Below the pieces are notes generated by a model that saw only the letters and a program-made list of their open reading frames with translations, was not told the origin of the DNA and ran no database searches. Below, piece after piece: positions 1 to 8,096 of a DNA stretch of 64,000 nucleotides. The stretch lies in assembly GCA_947507875.1 (NCBI GenBank), contig CANNQP010000002.1, forward strand, positions 166,561 through 230,560, written 5' to 3'. Every line of letters begins with the position of its first letter. Position 1 is the first letter of the stretch. The stretch is from Verrucomicrobiaceae bacterium. Its GTDB lineage: Bacteria; Verrucomicrobiota; Verrucomicrobiia; Verrucomicrobiales; Verrucomicrobiaceae. The translations under genes and the position numbers were made by a program.

Positions 1-1
1 A

Positions 2-54
2 AGCGGGCCTGGCCTCAAGACCAACTTGAGAAAGTTGGCAGGGACCGGCCCGCT
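2..54. other. Nested inverted repeat downstream of rplO
   Basis: An outer perfect 8-bp stem (2-9 with 47-54) encloses an inner perfect 7-bp stem (21-27 with 32-38) with a 4-base loop. It lies 26 bases after the rplO stop on the minus strand, before whatever gene follows outside the window. There is no T-run on either side, so it is not a classical Rho-independent terminator. An attenuator, processing site or structured leader of the next gene is possible. Confidence 0.4.
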
Positions 55-79
55 CAAAGGGTTGGCTACAGATTTAGGA

Positions 80-520
80 TCAAGCAGCAACACTGCCGCC
101 GGCCTTCTCGATCTTCTCGCGGGCGGAAGCGCTCAAGCTCTTGATTTCTACCGTGAGCTTGCGGCTAAGGTCGCCAGTGCCGAGGATCTTGATAGCGTCG
201 CAGGTACGATTCACGAGACCTTTCTCGCGAAGAGCCGCCTCCGTGACCACGCTGCCGTCTTCGAAGGCATTGAGATCGCCGACGTTGACGACTTCATAGA
301 CATCGCGGAAGCGATCGTTGGAGAAGCCTTTCTTGGGGAGACGACGGAAAAGGGGCATCTGGCCACCTTCGAAGCCAGGGCGGATGCCGCGACCTGCACG
401 GGCCATCTGACCTTTGTGACCTTTACAAGATGTTTTGCCGTGACCGGAGCTTTCACCGCAACCGATGCGCTTTTTGCGCTTGCGGGCTCCAGGGCGGGGG
501 GTGGTGTCATGAAGACGCAT
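80..520 (-). CDS. rplO: 50S ribosomal protein L15
   Basis: The 146-residue product has the normal length for bacterial L15, a component of the large ribosomal subunit. The basic N-terminal half carries the KRIGCGESSGHGKT stretch (about residues 17-30) and the GFEGGQMPLFRRLPKKGF motif (about 50-67), both typical of L15. It is the last gene of the minus-strand ribosomal cluster visible here, 36 bases after rpsE. The usual rpmD (L30) between rpsE and rplO is absent. secY normally follows but would lie outside the window. Confidence 0.97.
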   Translation of the reverse strand: MRLHDTTPRPGARKRKKRIGCGESSGHGKTSCKGHKGQMARAGRGIRPGFEGGQMPLFRRLPKKGFSNDRFRDVYEVVNVGDLNAFEDGSVVTEAALREKGLVNRTCDAIKILGTGDLSRKLTVEIKSLSASAREKIEKAGGSVAA

Positions 521-525
521 AGGAG

Positions 526-552
526 ATTCGAAATTTGAAATTTGAAATTTGA
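526..552. repeat. AAATTTG triplicate in the rpsE-rplO spacer
   Basis: Three tandem copies of a 7-base GAAATTT unit occupy most of the 36-base spacer between rpsE and rplO, which is the place where rpmD normally sits. The AT-rich stretch stands out in otherwise GC-rich DNA. A short slippage-generated tandem repeat is the simplest reading. It also gives a low-structure leader in front of the rplO start. Confidence 0.6.
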
Positions 553-556
553 GATC

Positions 557-1078
557 TTAGAGGGCTTTGCGCTCCTTGATCTCTTTGCCACGAGCGCGGA
601 GGATTTCATCCTTGGGACGCAGAGCGTGCAGGGCAGCCAAAGTGGCCTTAACCACGTTAGCATGATTGCTGGAGCCAAAGGATTTGCCGATGACGTCTTT
701 GACGCCGACCGCTTCGAGCACCGCGCGAGCACCGCCACCAGCGATGATGCCAGTACCAGGAGCTGCAGGCTTCAGCATGATGTGCCCGCCACCATGTTCA
801 CCAATGACTTCGTGAGGGATGGTGTTGTTGTTGAGATGAACGAGGTTCATCTTCTTGCGAGAGGCTTCGGTGGCTTTCTTGATGGCATCTGCCACTTCGT
901 TAGCCTTGCCAAAGCCCCAGCCGACGCGACCATTCTTGTCGCCAGAGACAACAAGGGCGCTGAAGCTGAAACGACGGCCACCTTTGACGACCTTGGCGCA
1001 TCGGTTGATGTGGACGACTTTTTCGACGGAGTCGCCACGGGAATCGCCATCAGCGGCGTTGCGGATTTCTTCTGCCAT
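557..1078 (-). CDS. rpsE: 30S ribosomal protein S5
   Basis: The 173-residue product matches bacterial S5. The double-stranded RNA-binding-like N-terminal domain contains [18 protein letters not shown] (about 30-47) and [10 protein letters not shown]. The C-terminal domain has the GGGARAVLE and [11 protein letters not shown] motifs (about 115-140). S5 acts in decoding accuracy and mRNA entry on the small subunit. The gene sits 24 bases after rplR in the expected spc order. The long opposite-strand reading frames over this gene are shadows. Confidence 0.97.
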   Translation of the reverse strand: MAEEIRNAADGDSRGDSVEKVVHINRCAKVVKGGRRFSFSALVVSGDKNGRVGWGFGKANEVADAIKKATEASRKKMNLVHLNNNTIPHEVIGEHGGGHIMLKPAAPGTGIIAGGGARAVLEAVGVKDVIGKSFGSSNHANVVKATLAALHALRPKDEILRARGKEIKERKAL

Positions 1079-1102
1079 AAAACTCGGTGCGGTGGGGGTG
1101 GA

Positions 1103-1459
1103 TTAGAACTTCAGGCCCTTTTCGCGGGCGGCGTCAGCAAGGGCTTTGACCTTGCCATGGTAGAAGAAGCCACCACGATCGAAGACGACTTCTTCAATCT
1201 TAGCGGCCAGGGCGCGCTCGGCGACAGCCTGTCCGACTTTAGTCGCACCGGTGATGTTGGCCTTGCCGCCGCCGAAACCTTTCTCTTTCGTGGAGACGGA
1301 AACGATTGTGCGGCCAGCATCATCGTCGATGAGCTGAGCATAGACGTTGGTGTTGGAAAAATAGACAGCCAGACGTGGACGGGTTGCCGTGCCTTTGACC
1401 TTCTGGCGAATGCGCGCGTGAATGCGCGAGCGGATGAGTTTGCGGTTGATTGCAGCCAT
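1103..1459 (-). CDS. rplR: 50S ribosomal protein L18
   Basis: This 118-residue basic protein fits L18, which binds 5S rRNA together with L5. The N-terminus has the [19 protein letters not shown] segment (about 12-30), followed by the [13 protein letters not shown] segment and the C-terminal [26 protein letters not shown] signature. It is 22 bases downstream of rplF and 24 bases upstream of rpsE on the minus strand, which is standard spc order. Confidence 0.96.
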   Translation of the reverse strand: MAAINRKLIRSRIHARIRQKVKGTATRPRLAVYFSNTNVYAQLIDDDAGRTIVSVSTKEKGFGGGKANITGATKVGQAVAERALAAKIEEVVFDRGGFFYHGKVKALADAAREKGLKF

Positions 1460-1481
1460 GTTCTTGGGGTCGTCTGGTAGA

Positions 1482-2021
1482 TTACTTCACGCTCTTGCCG
1501 GCCTTGCGGCGGATCTGCTCGCCTGCATAACGCACGCCCTTGGCCTTGTAAGGCTCTGGCGGGTAGTAGGCGCGAATGTCGGCGGCGAGCTGGCCGACGA
1601 CTTGCTTGTCGATGCCTTCGATGGCGATCTTGGTGTTTTCAGCGACGGTGACTTTCACGCCGGCTGGAATCGGGTGAAGACGATCGTGACTCTGTCCGAG
1701 TTGAAGATCGATGACATTGCCTTTGACGGCGGCACGGAAACCGACGCCGTGGATTTCTAGATCCTTGCGGTAGCCCTGGCTGACGCCGTGGATCATGTTG
1801 CTGATGAGACGCTGGGTGGTGCCGTGCATGGCGCGCACTTTGCGGTCTTCAGTCTCACGTGTGACACTCAATTGATTGCCTTCCGCGGCGACATTCACGC
1901 CTGCGGGAAGGGTCCAGTTGAGCTTGCCTTTGGGGCCCTCCACGAGGACGGAGCGATCTTCGCCAATTTTGACGGAGACTTTGTCCGGGAGAGAGATGGG
2001 TTGTTTACCGACTCGTGACAT
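1482..2021 (-). CDS. rplF: 50S ribosomal protein L6
   Basis: The 179-residue product has the two duplicated L6 domains. The first begins [15 protein letters not shown], and the second ends with the L6 signature around [22 protein letters not shown] (about 155-176). L6 binds 23S rRNA near the factor-binding site. It lies 26 bases after rpsH and 22 bases before rplR on the minus strand. Confidence 0.97.
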   Translation of the reverse strand: MSRVGKQPISLPDKVSVKIGEDRSVLVEGPKGKLNWTLPAGVNVAAEGNQLSVTRETEDRKVRAMHGTTQRLISNMIHGVSQGYRKDLEIHGVGFRAAVKGNVIDLQLGQSHDRLHPIPAGVKVTVAENTKIAIEGIDKQVVGQLAADIRAYYPPEPYKAKGVRYAGEQIRRKAGKSVK

Positions 2022-2047
2022 GTTTTTGGATTCTCTCGTGTTGGGGG

Positions 2048-2437
2048 TTACCAGACGGTGGCAAGCAATTCGCCGCCGACTTTGGCCTTTTTGGCCCGGG
2101 CGCCGGTCATGAGACCGCGTGAAGTGGATAGGATAGCGATGCCGAGACCACCGAGCACGCGGGGAATCTCGTCACAGGAGACGTACTTGCGCAGCCCTGG
2201 CTTGGACACGCGGCTGAGGTGACGCACGACAGGCAGCTTGCCCTGATACTTCAGCTTCAATTTGAGCTGGGGGTGAGCAGCGCTGGTGTCCACTTCGTAG
2301 TTCCAAAGGTAGCCTTCTTCCTGAAGGATGCGGGCGATCTCGCTCTTCATTTTGGAGAAGGGCACGAGAACTTCCTGCTGGCCAGCTTTGGCGGCGTTGC
2401 GGATGCGGGTGAGAAAATCGGAGATCGGGTCGGTCAT
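2048..2437 (-). CDS. rpsH: 30S ribosomal protein S8
   Basis: The 129-residue product begins MTDPISDFLTRIRNA, the classic S8 start, and ends with the GGLGIAILSTSRGLMTGARAK region, which resembles the S8 rRNA-binding C-terminus. In many bacteria S8 also represses spc translation by binding the L5 leader. Its immediate upstream neighbour is rplE, only 37 bases away, so rpsN (S14), normally located between them, is missing from this cluster. Confidence 0.97.
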   Translation of the reverse strand: MTDPISDFLTRIRNAAKAGQQEVLVPFSKMKSEIARILQEEGYLWNYEVDTSAAHPQLKLKLKYQGKLPVVRHLSRVSKPGLRKYVSCDEIPRVLGGLGIAILSTSRGLMTGARAKKAKVGGELLATVW

Positions 2438-2474
2438 GGCTCGGTAGGAGTCGGACGTTTCAGGTCAGGTTGAA

Positions 2475-3056
2475 TTAGGCGGCAGCTTCGCCAGGCTTCT
2501 GCTGCTGGCCGATTTTGCCACGGAATGGCATGCCGAGCGCACGGAGGAGTTCACGAGCGTGATCGTCGTCGTTGGTCGAGGTCACGAAAGTGATGTCGAA
2601 ACCGAGGGAACGCTTGATTTTTTCCAGCTCGATTTCAGGGAAAATGGACTGATCGGTGATTCCGAGGGTGTAGTTGCCACGACCGTCGAAGGAACGAGGA
2701 GCGACGCCGCGGAAGTCACGCACACGTGGTAGCGCGGTGCGGATGAGACGCATGAGGAAATCATACATGCGATTGCCGCGAAGGGTCACTTTGACGCCGA
2801 CGTTTTCACCGATACGCAGCTTGAAGTTAGCGATGGCCTTCTTGGATTTGGTGATCACTGGCTTCTGGCCGGTGATGAGCTGCACTTCATTCACAGCATC
2901 TTCGATAGCCTGCTTGCGCTCGCCCTGGGAACCGACGGAGCAGTTGATGACGATCTTTTCCAGTTTCGGCACCTGATGGATGTTTTCGACGCCGAGCTGC
3001 TCTTTGAGAGCAGAACGCAATTTCTCGTGATAGAGAGTCTTGAGGACGGGGGTCAT
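2475..3056 (-). CDS. rplE: 50S ribosomal protein L5, first gene of the visible ribosomal cluster
   Basis: The 193-residue product starts at the ATG at 3056 (MTPVLKTLYHEKLRSALKEQ), which matches the normal L5 N-terminus. A longer in-frame extension to 3284 is Pro/Arg-rich and overlaps the neighbouring hydrolase gene, so it is rejected. Family motifs include QKPVITKSKKAIANFKLR and VTLRGNRMYDFLMRLI. L5 forms the central protuberance with 5S rRNA. The genes that usually precede it (rplN, rplX) are absent. Instead a hydrolase gene ends at 3230 and a promoter-like sequence lies at 3182-3211. Confidence 0.95.
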   Translation of the reverse strand: MTPVLKTLYHEKLRSALKEQLGVENIHQVPKLEKIVINCSVGSQGERKQAIEDAVNEVQLITGQKPVITKSKKAIANFKLRIGENVGVKVTLRGNRMYDFLMRLIRTALPRVRDFRGVAPRSFDGRGNYTLGITDQSIFPEIELEKIKRSLGFDITFVTSTNDDDHARELLRALGMPFRGKIGQQQKPGEAAA

Positions 3057-3181
3057 GGGGTGATGGGGGTGGGCCTTTCCTCCGGGGGCTCTGAAGTTCA
3101 TCCAGAACAGGGGCCGAAGGGGGCGATGAGGGGCGCGGAGGGTGGCGAGTGCCAGAAGTTTCGCAACCTGCTTTTTTAAAA

Positions 3182-3211
3182 AATTTATTTTTCTCGACCA
3201 GCGCTGCTCAA
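3182..3211 (-). promoter_or_regulatory. Candidate promoter of the rplE-rplO cluster
   Basis: Read on the minus strand there is a TTGAGC box (3206-3211) and an 18-base spacer followed by TAAATT (3182-3187), each matching 4 of 6 consensus bases. It lies about 125 bases upstream of the rplE start in a locally AT-rich stretch between rplE and the hydrolase gene, where a promoter is required if the ribosomal genes are transcribed separately. The assignment rests only on sequence similarity. Confidence 0.4.
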
Positions 3212-3229
3212 AAACTAGCTCGAATGCCA

Positions 3230-4069
3230 TCAGGGTTGTAGCCAGCCCATCACCCCCAGCCATTTCCCGCAGCGCTGCGGCCAAGCATTCACGGGCAGGC
3301 CGCCGGCCCTCATGCCAAAGCCGTGGCCACCTTTGGCATAAAGGTGCAGTTCAGCGGGCAGCCCGTGTTTTTTATACTCCAGGTAAAGCATGGCAGAGGC
3401 GGTGGAATTCTGCCCATCCTCATGCGCGCAGGCCAGGAACATCGGGGGCGCGTCCGCAGGCACGGTGAAGCCGTCTTTGAACCGTGTGGGCTCCTTGCTA
3501 TCCAAAAATCCGCCGCCGTAGATCATGATGCCAAAGTCAGGCAGAGCTGCCGCCGCAGGGCGATCACAGGCTAGGTGGCCCAGCAGGTTGCCTCCTGCAC
3601 TGAAGCCGAGGAGGCCTACACGCTGCGGGTTCACCTGCCATTCGGCGGCTTTTTCACGGACGATCTGGATGGCCCGTGCTGCATCCTGCACAGGTTTTTC
3701 ATAGGGCTTGGCGTCATCCCGTGTGGGCGTGCGGTATTTCAGCAGCACGGCGGTCACGCCCAGGCCGTTCAACCAGTCGCAAACCTGCGTGCCCTCGTGC
3801 ACGGTGGATAAAAAAACGTAGCCGCCACCAGGGGCAACGATGACGCAGGTGCCATTTGGCTTTTCCGGACGATGGACACTGATGGTCGGTGCGTGGATGT
3901 TTGAGATCGTGCTTTTGCCACCTTTCGTTCGGAGAAACTCCGCCGTGGCGGCTGATGGCGGCGTCATCTGCCCCGGGGCACCTTCGGGCCAAAGGGGAAT
4001 CTCGGCGGGTTCAGCGGCGGAAAGGTAAGCGGTGGCCAGCAGGCAAAGGAACAACAAGCGCGTGATCAT
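3230..4069 (-). CDS. Secreted alpha/beta hydrolase (acetyl-xylan-esterase-like)
   Basis: The 279-residue product has an N-terminal signal peptide (about 1-19, ending SAAEP), so it is probably periplasmic or secreted. The fold elements are visible: an APGGGY oxyanion-hole segment (about 79-84), the nucleophile elbow GFSAGG (Ser157), a candidate acid in HEDGQ (Asp218) and the histidine in GGHGFG (His249). This layout fits the BD-FAE/acetyl-xylan-esterase group, which removes ester groups from plant polysaccharides. The substrate cannot be read from the sequence. It stands alone upstream of rplE in an unexpected place. Confidence 0.85.
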   Translation of the reverse strand: MITRLLFLCLLATAYLSAAEPAEIPLWPEGAPGQMTPPSAATAEFLRTKGGKSTISNIHAPTISVHRPEKPNGTCVIVAPGGGYVFLSTVHEGTQVCDWLNGLGVTAVLLKYRTPTRDDAKPYEKPVQDAARAIQIVREKAAEWQVNPQRVGLLGFSAGGNLLGHLACDRPAAAALPDFGIMIYGGGFLDSKEPTRFKDGFTVPADAPPMFLACAHEDGQNSTASAMLYLEYKKHGLPAELHLYAKGGHGFGMRAGGLPVNAWPQRCGKWLGVMGWLQP

Positions 4070-4122
4070 GGACTACAGCAAACGCGCCAATAGCCGCAGA
4101 TTTTCGCCCTGCTTTCAGCGCT

Positions 4123-5424
4123 TCACCAGCAAAGGCCTTCGTAACGCCAGGGTAGATTTTTCAGATCTCGCCAGCCATTCACGTCGATGACCTGTTGCTC
4201 CGGTTTGACCAAAGAGGCCAGTGTCTCCAGAGAAGCACATTTTTGCGAGGTGATGACTAGCTCGGCATGCTCAATAACCTCCGCCACATCCTGCTTCAGC
4301 AGCGATTCCAGGTGCGGCATGCGGCGCTTCATTTCGGCGGCGTTTGCGCCGATGAGGCGGGAAAGGTTGAGGCTGGGATCATAGATGCGCAGCTCGTAGC
4401 CCCGCCCAAGCAGCGTCTCCGCCACGGCCACCATGGGGCTGCCTCGCAGGTCATCCGTATCCGCTTTGAAAGCGAGGCCCAGCAGGCCAATGCGACGCAC
4501 GCCCTTGCTCGTGATGAGCTTCAGCAGCAGGTCCAGGTGCGCGTGGTTAGTGTCCAGCGTGTTGTCCAGGAGCGGCAGGGAAATGCCCTCCTGACGGGCA
4601 AAGGAAAGCAGGGCGCTGACATCCTTGGGCAAACAGGAACCACCAAATGGCGTGCCGGGCTTCATGTAGTAGCTGGAGATGTTCAGCCGCGTGTCGCTGC
4701 ACACCACGTTCATGACGCGCGATCCATCCTCGCCCAGGTGCTTGCACAGGCGGCCGATCTCATTGGCAAAGCCGACCTTCAGCGCATGGAAATAATTGCA
4801 GGAATACTTGATCATCTCCGCCCCCTCCCAGGCCAGCACGGCAGGCTCGCCACCCAGCAACTGACGTGCTTCATCGCCTTCCGGCGCGGCTCCATCGTGC
4901 GTGCCTACCACCGCCAGAGACGGCACACGAAAATCCTTCACGGCCGTGCCTTCGCGCAGGAACTCAGGACAGTAGTAGATGCGCACCTGACCAGACCCAC
5001 GCAGGTCTTCAAAAAAATCCTGCACCATCTGGCGCGTGCTGCCAGGCAACATCGTGCTGCGGAAAAGGATCACATGCGATTTGCCGCTGCTCTTCAGCAC
5101 GGCGGCGATTTGCTCGCTGACCTTGCGGACAAAGTCGAGGTTCAGCCGACCCGACTCCAGGGAAGGCGTGCCCACGCAGATGATGCTGACGTCGCTGCCC
5201 AGCACGGCATCCTGCGCACTTGTGGTGGCGGAAAGTCGGCCCTCACGGCGGGCGGTGCCCAGCAGGTCATCCAACTCCGGCTCGATGATCGGGCTGCGCC
5301 CGGTGTTGAAGGCATCCACCTTCTCCGGCTGCACATCGGCCCCGATGATGACATGCCCCTGCTCCGCCAGACACCCTGCGGTGACCGCGCCGACATAGCC
5401 TAGACCAAAGATGCTAACCTTCAT
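4123..5424 (-). CDS. GDP-mannose/UDP-glucose 6-dehydrogenase (AlgD-like)
   Basis: The 433-residue NAD-dependent nucleotide-sugar dehydrogenase starts at the ATG at 5424 (MKVSIFGLGYVG), placing the Rossmann glycine motif at the N-terminus. The catalytic cysteine lies in PFGGSCLPKD (about Cys264). The central KYSCNYFHALKVGFANEIG stretch resembles GDP-mannose dehydrogenases more than UDP-glucose dehydrogenases. The reaction oxidises the sugar C6 to a uronic acid for exopolysaccharide. No glycosyltransferase cluster surrounds it. The substrate therefore remains inferred. Confidence 0.87.
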   Translation of the reverse strand: MKVSIFGLGYVGAVTAGCLAEQGHVIIGADVQPEKVDAFNTGRSPIIEPELDDLLGTARREGRLSATTSAQDAVLGSDVSIICVGTPSLESGRLNLDFVRKVSEQIAAVLKSSGKSHVILFRSTMLPGSTRQMVQDFFEDLRGSGQVRIYYCPEFLREGTAVKDFRVPSLAVVGTHDGAAPEGDEARQLLGGEPAVLAWEGAEMIKYSCNYFHALKVGFANEIGRLCKHLGEDGSRVMNVVCSDTRLNISSYYMKPGTPFGGSCLPKDVSALLSFARQEGISLPLLDNTLDTNHAHLDLLLKLITSKGVRRIGLLGLAFKADTDDLRGSPMVAVAETLLGRGYELRIYDPSLNLSRLIGANAAEMKRRMPHLESLLKQDVAEVIEHAELVITSQKCASLETLASLVKPEQQVIDVNGWRDLKNLPWRYEGLCW

Positions 5425-5544
5425 GGGCGGCCCTCTTAGGCTCTGATTCAAAACCTGTCACGAACCAATTTCTGCGCAGAGCACCCAGGCAACCCTTTGG
5501 AAAAAGCCAAGTCCTCTTGGCCCAGGGATGCGTATCCGCTGCCC

Positions 5545-7080
5545 ATGCGCCACCTGATCCTTGTTCTCGGAGACCAACTCGACCTTCACTCGGCGGCCTG
5601 GGACGGTTTTGATCCCCAAGTGGACCGTGTGTGGATGGCCGAGGTAGCCGAAGAATCCACCAAGGTCTGGGTTCACAAGGCGCGCATCGTCACCTTCCTG
5701 GCCGCCATGCGTCACTTCGCCGCCAAATTGCGCGCAAAAGGCGTGCAGGTGGACTACCGAAAGCTCGACGATGCAGACAACCAAGGCTCCTTCGCCGCTG
5801 AGCTGGAAGCGGCCGTGGCCCGGCTGAAGCCCAACAAGCTCATCATGGTCGAGGCGGGCGAATGGCAGGTGCGCGAGGACTTCCGCTCGGCTGCCAAGGG
5901 CTTGCAAATCGAGCTGGTGGAGCGTGAGGACCGCCACTTCCTGGCCAGCCACGCCGACTTTGCCAAACATGCACAGGGTCGGAAGCAGCTGCGCATGGAG
6001 TTCTTTTACCGCGAAATGCGCGCCCGGCATCAGGTGCTGATGGACGGGGCCAAGCCCGTCGGTGGCGAGTGGAATTTTGACAGCGAAAATCGCAAGAGCT
6101 TCGGCAAAGAAGGCCCGCCGCTGAAGCCCGCCCCACGCCGCTTTCTGCCGGATGCGATCACGCAGGAGGTCATCGAGCTGGTGGAGCGACGCTTCGCCAA
6201 TCACCCAGGCAGCCTAGCCGAGTTTGACTGGCCCGTCACCGCCGAGGACGCGCAGGTGGCCCTGGCGGATTTCATCGACCATCGCCTAGCCAACTTTGGT
6301 GACTACCAGGACGCGATGTGGACGCAGGAGCCGTGGCTTTTTCACAGCCGGCTCAGCGCCGTGATGAACCTGAAGCTGCTGGACCCGCGCCAAGTCATCG
6401 CCGCTGCGGAAACCGCCTACCAAAAAGGCCGTGCGCCGCTGGCTGCCGTGGAGGGTTTCATCCGCCAGATCCTCGGCTGGCGGGAATACGTGCGCGGCAT
6501 CTACTGGCGCCACATGCCGCAGTATGTGGACATGAACGCCCTGGGCTGCGATCAGCCTCTGCCCAAACTCTACTGGACCGGAGAAACCGACATGAACTGC
6601 CTGCACGAGGCCGTGGGCCAGACCCTGAAGCATGGCTACGCGCACCACATCCAGCGGCTCATGGTCACCGGCCTCTTCTCCCTGCTGCTCGGCGTGCGTC
6701 CGCGCGAGGTCCACGAGTGGTACCTGGCCGTCTATGTGGACGCCATCGAGTGGGTGGAGCTGCCAAACACGCTCGGCATGTCCCAGCACGGAGATGGCGG
6801 CATCATGGCCAGCAAGCCCTACATCGCCTCCGGCAAATACATCCAGCGCATGAGCAACTACTGCGCCGGCTGCCGCTTTGACCCCGCCCAGTCCACTGGC
6901 CCGCGCGCCTGCCCCTTCACCACGCTCTACTGGGACTTCCTCATGCAGCACGAGCCTCGCCTGCGCCTGAACCAGCGCATGTCCATGCAGGTGAAAAACC
7001 TCACCCGCCTCAAAGACCCCGAAAAAGAAGCCATCCGCGCCCAGGCCAAAAAACTGCGCGAAGACCTCTCCGCCGGGTGA
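5545..7080 (+). CDS. Iron-sulfur bacterial cryptochrome/(6-4) photolyase
   Basis: The 511-residue product belongs to the deoxyribodipyrimidine photolyase-related (FeS-BCP, PhrB/CryB) group. It begins MRHLILVLGDQLD at the ATG at 5545. Four cysteines suited to a [4Fe-4S] cluster occur at about 352, 440, 443 and 456, almost the same numbering as in Agrobacterium PhrB. Family signatures include GWREYVRGIYW and LPNTLGMSQHGDGG. Known members repair (6-4) photoproducts with FAD and light. The gene is divergent from the AlgD-like gene across a 120-base spacer and has no partner gene. Confidence 0.92.
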   Translation: MRHLILVLGDQLDLHSAAWDGFDPQVDRVWMAEVAEESTKVWVHKARIVTFLAAMRHFAAKLRAKGVQVDYRKLDDADNQGSFAAELEAAVARLKPNKLIMVEAGEWQVREDFRSAAKGLQIELVEREDRHFLASHADFAKHAQGRKQLRMEFFYREMRARHQVLMDGAKPVGGEWNFDSENRKSFGKEGPPLKPAPRRFLPDAITQEVIELVERRFANHPGSLAEFDWPVTAEDAQVALADFIDHRLANFGDYQDAMWTQEPWLFHSRLSAVMNLKLLDPRQVIAAAETAYQKGRAPLAAVEGFIRQILGWREYVRGIYWRHMPQYVDMNALGCDQPLPKLYWTGETDMNCLHEAVGQTLKHGYAHHIQRLMVTGLFSLLLGVRPREVHEWYLAVYVDAIEWVELPNTLGMSQHGDGGIMASKPYIASGKYIQRMSNYCAGCRFDPAQSTGPRACPFTTLYWDFLMQHEPRLRLNQRMSMQVKNLTRLKDPEKEAIRAQAKKLREDLSAG

Positions 7081-7179
7081 TGCTTTCAATCAATTTCCAG
7101 AAGCGCCTGCAACACGCACTTCCGAATTCAGGCTTCATGACGCCTGGGCGTGGTTCAACAGCTGGCGGTCGGAAGAGTG

Positions 7180-7977
7180 TTAGCGAGGCTGCGACTGACC
7201 GCCGAAGAAGTGCGCTAGGGCTTCCATCATGCCTTCGCTGGCAGGGCGGGTGCCGACGAAGCCGCCGTGGTTGAGCACGTGGGCTTTGATGGCGGGCAGG
7301 CCGTTGCCGGGGGTGGCGATCATGCGGGCGTGGCGCGGGTCCAGCATCGAGAGATCATTGTAGTTGTCCCCAGCGGCGAAGCAACGGGACGCGTCGATGC
7401 CTAGCAGGCGCGCTAGCTCGCTGAGCGCGGTGCCTTTGCTGTAGCCGCTGTGGGAAAAGCGCAGGTAGATGCTATTTCGATGATAGCCGATGTCAGGAAA
7501 CTGCCGGGCGTGCGCGTCGATGTAGGTGCAGACTCGATCCATTTCTTCATCCGACGTGCCGACGATGCCGAATTCGCCAAAGTCGCCCTCCAAAAACTGC
7601 GCTCGGGTCTGCTGGCGGAGCCATTGGCGGATGGCATCGAACGAGGCCTCGTGATCGCGTACGAAGCGCTCGTGGGCCTTGCGGGCTTGTTTGTTCCAAC
7701 TGCCAAAGTCCACCCACCGCCCCAGGATGCCAGGTCGGTAGATGTCGCACTCTTGGGCGATGATGTAGTCAGGCTGCATGAAGATGCCATGCTGAGCCAG
7801 GCCGGCGACGGTTTGCGAGAGGCTGCGGCCGGTGTTGATGACCCAGGCGGCACCTTGGCCACGCAGTTGCTGGATCATCTGACCGAGCGACGGATGGAAG
7901 ACGGGGTCGCTTTCGGGATGCACCAGCGTGCCATCGAAGTCGAAGCAGAGGATGAAGTGAGGCGAGGAGGCTGCCAT
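7180..7977 (-). CDS. HAD-superfamily sugar-phosphatase-like hydrolase
   Basis: The 265-residue product starts best at the ATG at 7977 (MAASSPHFILC), which places the catalytic FDFDGT motif (Asp13 and Asp15) at the N-terminus. The C-terminal GDNYNDLSML motif provides the metal-binding aspartates. Together with an intervening C2-type cap this fits the Cof/sucrose-phosphatase-like HAD branch. Two upstream in-frame starts exist but add only an Arg-rich tail. The gene is convergent with the photolyase gene. The substrate is unknown. Confidence 0.82.
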   Translation of the reverse strand: MAASSPHFILCFDFDGTLVHPESDPVFHPSLGQMIQQLRGQGAAWVINTGRSLSQTVAGLAQHGIFMQPDYIIAQECDIYRPGILGRWVDFGSWNKQARKAHERFVRDHEASFDAIRQWLRQQTRAQFLEGDFGEFGIVGTSDEEMDRVCTYIDAHARQFPDIGYHRNSIYLRFSHSGYSKGTALSELARLLGIDASRCFAAGDNYNDLSMLDPRHARMIATPGNGLPAIKAHVLNHGGFVGTRPASEGMMEALAHFFGGQSQPR

Positions 7978-8096
7978 CGGGCGGGGCGCAAATGCGGGCC
8001 GCTGCATGCATCGACGCCCGCCCCGAGTCAAGGAGCGTGCGCCGAGCCCGAAGGATTCGGGCGGACCCGTTGAATCACAACGAGTGGCGAGATGGC

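Noticed and set aside
542..1480. Long plus-strand frame over rpsE and rplR (312 codons)
   Set aside because: It lies antisense to two conserved ribosomal genes and has no recognisable motif; it is a frame shadow of GC-rich coding DNA.
3165..3195. A/T run upstream of rplE as a terminator
   Set aside because: No GC stem precedes the run on either strand; it better fits an AT-rich promoter region.
3057..3284. N-terminal extension of rplE (76 residues)
   Set aside because: The extension has Pro/Arg-rich non-L5 sequence and overlaps the next gene; the ATG at 3056 matches the L5 start.
4267..5403. 378-codon frame opposite the AlgD-like gene
   Set aside because: Composition is Arg/His/Gln-rich and lacks any domain, while the reverse strand has a complete catalytic set.
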